Origin: Acidimicrobiaceae bacterium
Lineage (GTDB): Bacteria > Actinomycetota > Acidimicrobiia > Acidimicrobiales > RAAP-2
Assembly: GCA_003162475.1 (NCBI GenBank)
Contig: PMOI01000015.1
Coordinates: forward strand, 62,001-126,000
Reading direction: 5' to 3'
Length of the DNA stretch: 64,000 bases
The position numbers and the translations under genes were made by a program. Below are positions 58,034 to 64,000 of the stretch, piece after piece; position 1 is the first letter of the stretch; each line of letters begins with the position of its first letter. The notes under the pieces were generated by a model that was not told the origin of the DNA, did no database searches, and worked only from the letters and a program-made list of their open reading frames with translations.

Positions 58034-59395
58034 GTGATGGAGCCTGAGAAGCGAAAGCGCGGTAAATCGGGAGATGGAAGCCTCTCTCTTCGTAGCGAAC
58101 CCGGCGTAACTCCTCAAGTCTGGACGCTTCGCCTGGACTTGATGCCCGACCTCGATACCGGCAAGCGGCGACAAGTCGCGGGGACATTTAAGGGGAACGA
58201 ACGCGAAGCCGCCGTAGCGTTGGCTGACTTCGTGAAGTTGCAGCGCCTCAAACTTCACGGCAACGACCCGTCCGAGTTACGCGACGGCAGCACACTAGTG
58301 AAGAGCACCAGACCCAGCGCATCCGGCACGATTGGCGACCTTACGTGGGACGACCTGTTTGAGAAATGGATTATTTCACCGGGCAAAAATCTCAAAAGAA
58401 AAGCCGACACGACCCAGTACCAGGAACGCAAACGATACGAAAGGCACGTGCGCCCTTCCTTTGGTAAGCGTCTCGTTAGCACGACTGGCCACATTGAAAT
58501 ACAAGAGTTTTATGACCGTCTGCTAAGCGTGTCTCAACGGCAAGACAGTGAGGACGAGTTCGTACTTTCGCATACGAGCGTTACTCGGGTTCACCAGTTA
58601 ATGCGGGCGATGTGCAAGTTCGGTGTACGCCGAGATTTGATTCTCCACAATCCATACGAACGGATTTCCTTTTCCGTGCGAAAGTTGCCGGTTCCGGTTG
58701 CCCCCGAGTTAGCCGCTGTAGGGCAGCTTCTGAGTTGGCTTTCTTCCAATGACCCGCTCCTGTACTTCGCGGCTCGTTTGGCGGCGGAATGCGGACTACG
58801 TCGAAGCGAAATCATTGGTTTGCGTTGGGGAGCAGTTGGTCAGGACGGATTGACGGGACTTAAGTCTGTCGCCGTTTCATCGGGTGTCGTCGTGGTTCCC
58901 GGTCGGAAGAAGAACGAAGCACGCTATGTGACCACCGAAACAAAAACGGGTAGGCGTGGGAGCGGGGTCCTGGGCATTGACGATGAGTTTGCCAAGCAGA
59001 TTGACAAGATGTGGTACCAGGGAATGGAAGAGTGGTTCGCAAGCCCTAACAAATCTCCAGACCATAAGTTTGGTGATGGTTACATTTTCTCTGACGACTT
59101 CGGTGAAACGTGCTGGCACCCCGACACCTTGACGGCCAGGTTAAAGAGGGGCCGAGAGCGAGCGCTAGAGCAACACCCGTACGGAGCCATTCTTGAAATA
59201 ACTTTCAAGTCGCTGCGCGCCTACACTGCAACGAGATTGCAGGGTCTAGGTTTTTCGGCGATTACGGCGACGGCGGTGTTACGACACGAACACAACGCGA
59301 CGGCAGAAAAGTACTACATAGCGGGGAACGCCGCACAAGAAAGGCTCGCCACTGTTGCGGTAGGGGAAGAACTAAATAGATACTTTGACGAGTAA
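58034..59395 (+). CDS. int: Tyrosine-type site-specific integrase
   Basis: AECGLRRSEIIGLRWGAV (Arg I), later LRAYTATRLQGLGFSAITATAVLRHEHNATAEKYYIAG with R..H-Y region. Confidence 0.88.
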   Translation: MMEPEKRKRGKSGDGSLSLRSEPGVTPQVWTLRLDLMPDLDTGKRRQVAGTFKGNEREAAVALADFVKLQRLKLHGNDPSELRDGSTLVKSTRPSASGTIGDLTWDDLFEKWIISPGKNLKRKADTTQYQERKRYERHVRPSFGKRLVSTTGHIEIQEFYDRLLSVSQRQDSEDEFVLSHTSVTRVHQLMRAMCKFGVRRDLILHNPYERISFSVRKLPVPVAPELAAVGQLLSWLSSNDPLLYFAARLAAECGLRRSEIIGLRWGAVGQDGLTGLKSVAVSSGVVVVPGRKKNEARYVTTETKTGRRGSGVLGIDDEFAKQIDKMWYQGMEEWFASPNKSPDHKFGDGYIFSDDFGETCWHPDTLTARLKRGRERALEQHPYGAILEITFKSLRAYTATRLQGLGFSAITATAVLRHEHNATAEKYYIAGNAAQERLATVAVGEELNRYFDE

Positions 59396-59403
59396 GGCGA
59401 CAA

Positions 59404-60702
59404 CTAATCACGTACGCCGAGAGCTTGTCGCACTTGCCAGAGTTCCACCATTGGAACGGCTACAGGTAGGGGCGTCAGCGGGTCGGACGGTTGACCCTGA
59501 AAGTGTCCGTGTCCGGGTTGCCCGCTCATCGCCAGAGAACGCCACTCGGGACCGAAGAGCATTTCTCGCCCAGAAGCCGACAGGGAGAAACCCAGTCGAG
59601 CCGTAACGTTATCTCTGAACTCTCCCGAGGATCCGAGGAGTGCCACATCGGGTCGCTGGACGGCAAGAATTTGGAAAATCGAAGTCTGCCGGGATAATCG
59701 CGCGATGTTGGCGAGTATCGCCCGTGAGCTGCGTACGCGCTCTTTGGCGCTCTTAGCGTCTTCGCCGGGCAGGTCTTCCGCTAACAAACTGGCCACCTCA
59801 TCGACGACGAGGTAAAGCGGACCGAAGCGAACGTCAGGAGGTAATTCGTGGCGGCTTTCGGCGCGGCGTATCTCCAAAAGCTGAAACCGTCGCAGCATTT
59901 CTGCGTGCACGTTCTCGAGTAGTGCAAGGGCTTCCACGTGGTCAGTCGCTACCGCCGCAACGCGCGAACCACTTCGGAACTGGGCGAAGCCCGTCCGTTT
60001 GGTATCTATGAACGCAAACTGTGCTGACTTGTCGGCGCACAGTGTTGCTACCAGCCCTAGTGTCGCGGAGGTCTTGCCGCAGCCCGTGGGTCCAGCGATA
60101 AGGAGGTGGACGGCGTTGCCGTGTTCGGGGTGCCAAATCGCGGGTCCATCGTGCGTCTCTCCGATGCGGCCAGGCGTGTCGCGCCACTCAACCGCGCCGA
60201 GCGGGTCGGAGAATAGGACGCGGACCTCGCACAAATCGGCACGACCGCTTGGTGTCACTCGACACGACAGAGCCTCAAAACACGCGGCCAGCGACGTTTC
60301 GGCTTTCTTTACGTGGTCGGTCGTCAATCCGCGCGGTACTTTCACGACGGCGCTGAAACCGTCCGCGGAGGTCGTCACGTTCAACACGACGAGGCTACGG
60401 TCCTCCGCTCGTAGTCCGCAGTCCCACCCGTGGGCTACCAAGCAACGTGCGAGGCTCGCTACCTCGTCACGTCGTTCGGCCTCGTGCCAGAGGACAGCGC
60501 CGCGCGGGGTAGCGAGAACTCCGACCACTGCGAAGGCGGAAAGCAGGAAGGGCCAAAACGATAAATCCCACGGTCCGACCGCATTCACCAACGAGGAGAC
60601 AATCAAGCCCACGAGCAGCGAGGCAACACCTACGGCGATAGTGATGGTTAGGCGGTTCGCCCATACTTCTCGAGCCTCGGGTCGCTGCGTGACGGCGGCC
60701 AC
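59404..60702 (-). CDS. FtsK/SpoIIIE (TraB-like) DNA translocase
   Basis: Two N-terminal TMs, AGPTGCGKTSATLGL Walker A, LYLVVDEVASLL Walker B, LSRQTSIFQILAVQRPD. Confidence 0.85.
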   Translation of the reverse strand: MAAVTQRPEAREVWANRLTITIAVGVASLLVGLIVSSLVNAVGPWDLSFWPFLLSAFAVVGVLATPRGAVLWHEAERRDEVASLARCLVAHGWDCGLRAEDRSLVVLNVTTSADGFSAVVKVPRGLTTDHVKKAETSLAACFEALSCRVTPSGRADLCEVRVLFSDPLGAVEWRDTPGRIGETHDGPAIWHPEHGNAVHLLIAGPTGCGKTSATLGLVATLCADKSAQFAFIDTKRTGFAQFRSGSRVAAVATDHVEALALLENVHAEMLRRFQLLEIRRAESRHELPPDVRFGPLYLVVDEVASLLAEDLPGEDAKSAKERVRSSRAILANIARLSRQTSIFQILAVQRPDVALLGSSGEFRDNVTARLGFSLSASGREMLFGPEWRSLAMSGQPGHGHFQGQPSDPLTPLPVAVPMVELWQVRQALGVRD

Positions 60703-61010
60703 TATTTCACCTTTGGTGAGCCACTGGGGTCCAAGTAGCGCAATAGTGAACGTAGGGCAACGCTGCGCGCGTCGTCGCCGTCAATCTGACCGCTCCATAC
60801 GCGGACTTCGTCGGCTACTTCCAATGCAATGGACGAGGGTAGGCAGTCAGCAAACATCACAATCGCACCCCTCAGATTGTTCGCGCGTTTGCGATAACCG
60901 GACGCGCCAAAACCGTCCACTTCTTTTGCAACGTGGATAGCCTCAGCCAACAGGTCAGCCAGACGACTTACGCGCTGTTTCGTTAGCTCCAGGTATTGAG
61001 GCTCACTCAC
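60702..61010 (-). CDS. Hypothetical protein
   Basis: 102-aa ORF, start/stop overlaps with both neighbours. Confidence 0.6.
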   Translation of the reverse strand: MSEPQYLELTKQRVSRLADLLAEAIHVAKEVDGFGASGYRKRANNLRGAIVMFADCLPSSIALEVADEVRVWSGQIDGDDARSVALRSLLRYLDPSGSPKVK

Positions 61011-61333
61011 TTCGTCGCCGTGATGTGTTCGGCGCGGTACGACACCGCGACCCGGTTGTTGTTCACGTAGGGCGCAGCAACGAGACCAGACAACGTCACG
61101 GCGGAAAGTGGAGCAAGTTCCTTTGGCACGTTCGTAGCCGGTACTTTCACCCGGATTTCTTCCGCGCCCTCGTCGGTGAGTATGAAAAGGGAGACACGTA
61201 CGAGGGCGCGGCCCTTGTCGTCGGTCTCGGTCGCTTCTTGGCGAACACCATTTTCGTATTTATTCACGGCTACCGGGACTACGCCCGTAGCGATTACTTT
61301 GAGGCCGGATACATCTACTGGGATACTTCGCAT
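61007..61333 (-). CDS. Pra-like (pSAM2 activator family) protein, tentative
   Basis: C-terminal VTLSGLVAAPYVNNNRVAVSYRAEHITA resembles Pra-type proteins from memory; operon with FtsK-like gene. Confidence 0.45.
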   Translation of the reverse strand: MRSIPVDVSGLKVIATGVVPVAVNKYENGVRQEATETDDKGRALVRVSLFILTDEGAEEIRVKVPATNVPKELAPLSAVTLSGLVAAPYVNNNRVAVSYRAEHITATK

Positions 61334-61478
61334 TGTTCTATCTCCTGTTCGGAACCGACAAGCGACTTGGGTGCCGGCGCTAATGACTGTCCGCTTTCTC
61401 TGGGCTTACGCAAGTAGGACGACTTAGCAGCCCAAAGGCGACCGTTCTGCGTCACAGGGTGAAGTCACCATTACGTGT

Positions 61479-61979
61479 GTGGAGACGTTCACCGACACCA
61501 TTGAACGAGCGCATCGGACTCTAGGTCTAAAAGCATTTGCGGCGCCCCACGAAATCAAGCGGGCGTGGCGAAACCGAACGCGTGAGACTCACCCGGACCA
61601 CGGTGGGAGTGCCGCCGCATTTCGAGAGGTGCAGACGGCGGTGAAGATTCTTTCAGCAGAAGGCGTGCGCGAGTTCTACGAAGAGGAAGTGCGACGCATC
61701 GCCGCCGCTAAACGAGTAGCAACTTTCTCAACGTCATCGCCTGACGCGCGTCCGACTTCAGTATCTCGGAATCCGGTACGCACTCCCCCTCGCGTCCACC
61801 GGCACCCGGCACTCTTGGCAGCGGCGATTTTCGGTTTTGTTTTTGCGCCTCATTTTCAAGAACTCGGTCTTACCTGGGACCCGTTACCGTTTCACGAGTT
61901 CTGTGAGATGATGCAATCCCTCGACTGGGTGTTCTTCTTCGCCTGGTGGTTGGTCAAAAGACGAACCACGCCGGGATAA
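61479..61979 (+). CDS. J-domain protein with C-terminal hydrophobic segments
   Basis: HEIKRAWRNRTRETHPDHGGSAAAFREVQTAVKIL (HPD motif). Confidence 0.75.
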   Translation: METFTDTIERAHRTLGLKAFAAPHEIKRAWRNRTRETHPDHGGSAAAFREVQTAVKILSAEGVREFYEEEVRRIAAAKRVATFSTSSPDARPTSVSRNPVRTPPRVHRHPALLAAAIFGFVFAPHFQELGLTWDPLPFHEFCEMMQSLDWVFFFAWWLVKRRTTPG

Positions 61980-62030
61980 TCTCAAGTGCAAAGATACGGA
62001 TAAGGAACTGAACGAGAGTGGGGTAAACCA

Positions 62031-62669
62031 ATGCGGCGCAATGCGTTGATTGTGCTTACTGTCACAGTCGTTCTAGCGGTTGGCATCGGCGCCTACTTCT
62101 ATGGTCGTGACCACCCGGCAAAAGTACAAGCAGCGGCGGCGACGACTACGACCACCACTAAACCAATGTCAATCGCACAGACACCCTGCGGTACTAACTC
62201 CGACTGTTTGACCCTCACTGACAAAGCCGGTGACGCCATCACCGTTACCCTCGACGGAGAAGTACAAGCCCCGTCCTGCAACGTGGCAGAGCACGGTGCG
62301 GGGTCCTACGTCGTCATTCTCAGGTTTGACAACACCGGGAAGACCATACTCAACACTGACCAGAACTCGTACAGGGACGCCTTAACGCTCATAGACACAT
62401 CGAGCACGGCCTACAACACCGACTATGGGGGCAGTTGCGGGTACCAAAACGCACAGGTCGCGTCGGGCCTAAGTGAATGCAAGAACAGCGCGTACAATCT
62501 GGACCTCGCACCAGGCTCCGCCGCCGTTTGGTGCCCGCTGATTACATTCCCCACTACATCAACGCTCACTTCGATTCAGTTCAACGCCACGGATTTTTTC
62601 TCACCTGCCTTTAGTCAGACAGGCATCAACAACGCGGTTACGTGGAGTGTCGGTGGTTCTGGACAATGA
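62031..62669 (+). CDS. Secreted/anchored hypothetical protein
   Basis: N-terminal TM then Thr-rich linker and Cys-containing beta domain. Confidence 0.6.
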   Translation: MRRNALIVLTVTVVLAVGIGAYFYGRDHPAKVQAAAATTTTTTKPMSIAQTPCGTNSDCLTLTDKAGDAITVTLDGEVQAPSCNVAEHGAGSYVVILRFDNTGKTILNTDQNSYRDALTLIDTSSTAYNTDYGGSCGYQNAQVASGLSECKNSAYNLDLAPGSAAVWCPLITFPTTSTLTSIQFNATDFFSPAFSQTGINNAVTWSVGGSGQ

Positions 62670-63151
62670 CCGCCATCATTCTCAGTTGCATCGCTATCGT
62701 CGTAGCCATCATCGCGGCCGGATTTACGGGTAAACAAGCAATGGCTGTCACCTCTGACGACCATCGAAAGAGGGCGCCGAAGTACGAAGTAACGATGCGC
62801 AGCGCTGCATCTAATCAGCAGACAATCGCTATCTACAACCTCAAAATGGTTAGCGACCAGCCGATAGATTGCGTCTCTATACCTCAACCAAGTGTTCGCG
62901 TAGCCGATGGCCGAATCTTCCCTCTGAGTATCACGGGCCAGTCGATTCCCAAAGAAGGCATAGTGAACTTCGGACCATTACGCATCGGCGACTCTGAACG
63001 ACTCTCGTTAGAGGTCGGTGGCAACGTCTCACTGCCCGACTTCGAGCTGGTGATTACCAGCACCTACAAACGAGGCCGTCTCTATCGCCGCGAGTCTTGG
63101 ACTGGAATCTACCCATTACCAGACCCTCGCATCGAGCCAGACGCGAACTAA
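62666..63151 (+). CDS. Membrane-anchored hypothetical protein
   Basis: MTAIILSCIAIVVAIIAAGF TM; ATGA overlap with previous gene. Confidence 0.6.
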   Translation: MTAIILSCIAIVVAIIAAGFTGKQAMAVTSDDHRKRAPKYEVTMRSAASNQQTIAIYNLKMVSDQPIDCVSIPQPSVRVADGRIFPLSITGQSIPKEGIVNFGPLRIGDSERLSLEVGGNVSLPDFELVITSTYKRGRLYRRESWTGIYPLPDPRIEPDAN

Positions 63152-63160
63152 CTCGGGAAT

Positions 63161-63922
63161 CTATATTGGCGGCGCTTTGCCCTGCTGTCGCCACTTCATC
63201 AGACTCTCGGAGTACTCACCCGCTGACTGGGCCAAGTAGCCCAAGCCGAGCAGTACATTGAGCACTATCTCTACTCGCTCAGCGACTGGTCTATCGGTCC
63301 CTTCGAGCGTATTAAGTAGAGCCGGCAGGTGCCCGGCTCTTACCATTGCGTACCACGACTTCGCCTCGACCTCTATTACTGGCACACCAACTGCTTGGCG
63401 GTCTTCGATTATCTGTTCATCGCTGCGCGTCGCTTCGATGTCGGTTCCTAAGGCAGCGGCCAATCCGTGGCTCACTCGATACCAACGAAGACCCCGCGTC
63501 GCTTTTTCGTACTCGAACCACGCACGAGCCTCAGAGCCTTTGCCATCGTTCGCAAATGCGATACCCAGCACCTCGAACATCGGGAGCGTCGAATGCTCGG
63601 CTCGCTCTGTCTGTTTGCTACTTGTTTTCAGGTCTGCTCTCATCATCTCAAATGTCATACCTTCAGCGGGCCGCTCGTTGGCTCGATTCAGATTTTCAGC
63701 ACGACCTGCCAGGACCTCTTCGCAGAGCTTCAACCCCTTAACAACGCCCTGGTCCTTCAGTAGATAGTCAGATAACTCACCGCTCACCCCTTCATCAGTC
63801 GCCGTACCAAGAGCCGGACGCCAGTCAAATGCATAGCGCTGGTCAGCGTCCGGCAGTTCGCTACCCTCGACGATGGAGAGCCACGTTGTGCGGAACCAAT
63901 CCACAAATCCGTTCTCTTCCAT
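63161..63922 (-). CDS. Hypothetical soluble protein in the mobile element
   Basis: 253-aa ORF, no recognised domain. Confidence 0.55.
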   Translation of the reverse strand: MEENGFVDWFRTTWLSIVEGSELPDADQRYAFDWRPALGTATDEGVSGELSDYLLKDQGVVKGLKLCEEVLAGRAENLNRANERPAEGMTFEMMRADLKTSSKQTERAEHSTLPMFEVLGIAFANDGKGSEARAWFEYEKATRGLRWYRVSHGLAAALGTDIEATRSDEQIIEDRQAVGVPVIEVEAKSWYAMVRAGHLPALLNTLEGTDRPVAERVEIVLNVLLGLGYLAQSAGEYSESLMKWRQQGKAPPI

Positions 63923-64000
63923 TGGACTCCACGTCCCTACCTTTGAGCCAGTTTTTACCCACTGATGGGCGTCACCCTTAGCTACCGGGGGAACGCCCTG

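Overview
High-GC actinobacterial (Acidimicrobiia-like, inferred from gene content) chromosomal window. Left to right it contains: a histidine-utilisation operon (hutG partial, hutH, hutU, hutI); a DUF4097 / HicB-type pair; a TetR-MFS divergon with a promoter and operator-like repeats; BrkB/Nramp; a small stress-type island with a 57-aa CsbD-like ORF missing from the supplied track; TenA/PqqC-like protein; rpiA; a secreted repeat protein; an Ssu-like sulfur-acquisition cluster; an OYE reductase; a TatA / DUF4331 / Tat-substrate cluster; LysR-TDT; MoxR AAA plus VWA; two WhiB genes flanking an FtcD-like gene; and a 33-43 kb locus of envelope/protease-type genes. In that locus a DUF2342-like protein, an HtrA/PDZ-like protein and an MreB-like protein all appear to lack catalytic motifs, and a DivIVA-like coiled coil carries a Mu gpF-like Cys/His C-terminus. 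These are followed by a potADBC-type transporter, a GlcD-type oxidase, and two secreted Ig-like proteins sharing a C-terminal module that flank an iron ABC operon with a near-consensus IdeR/DtxR box. The right end is a mobile element (integrase, FtsK/TraB-like translocase, Pra-like protein, cargo) joined to a 5' half of an initiator tRNA. The split point is a 9-bp inverted repeat around the 7-nt anticodon loop. Product names come from reading motifs by eye; no database search was run.
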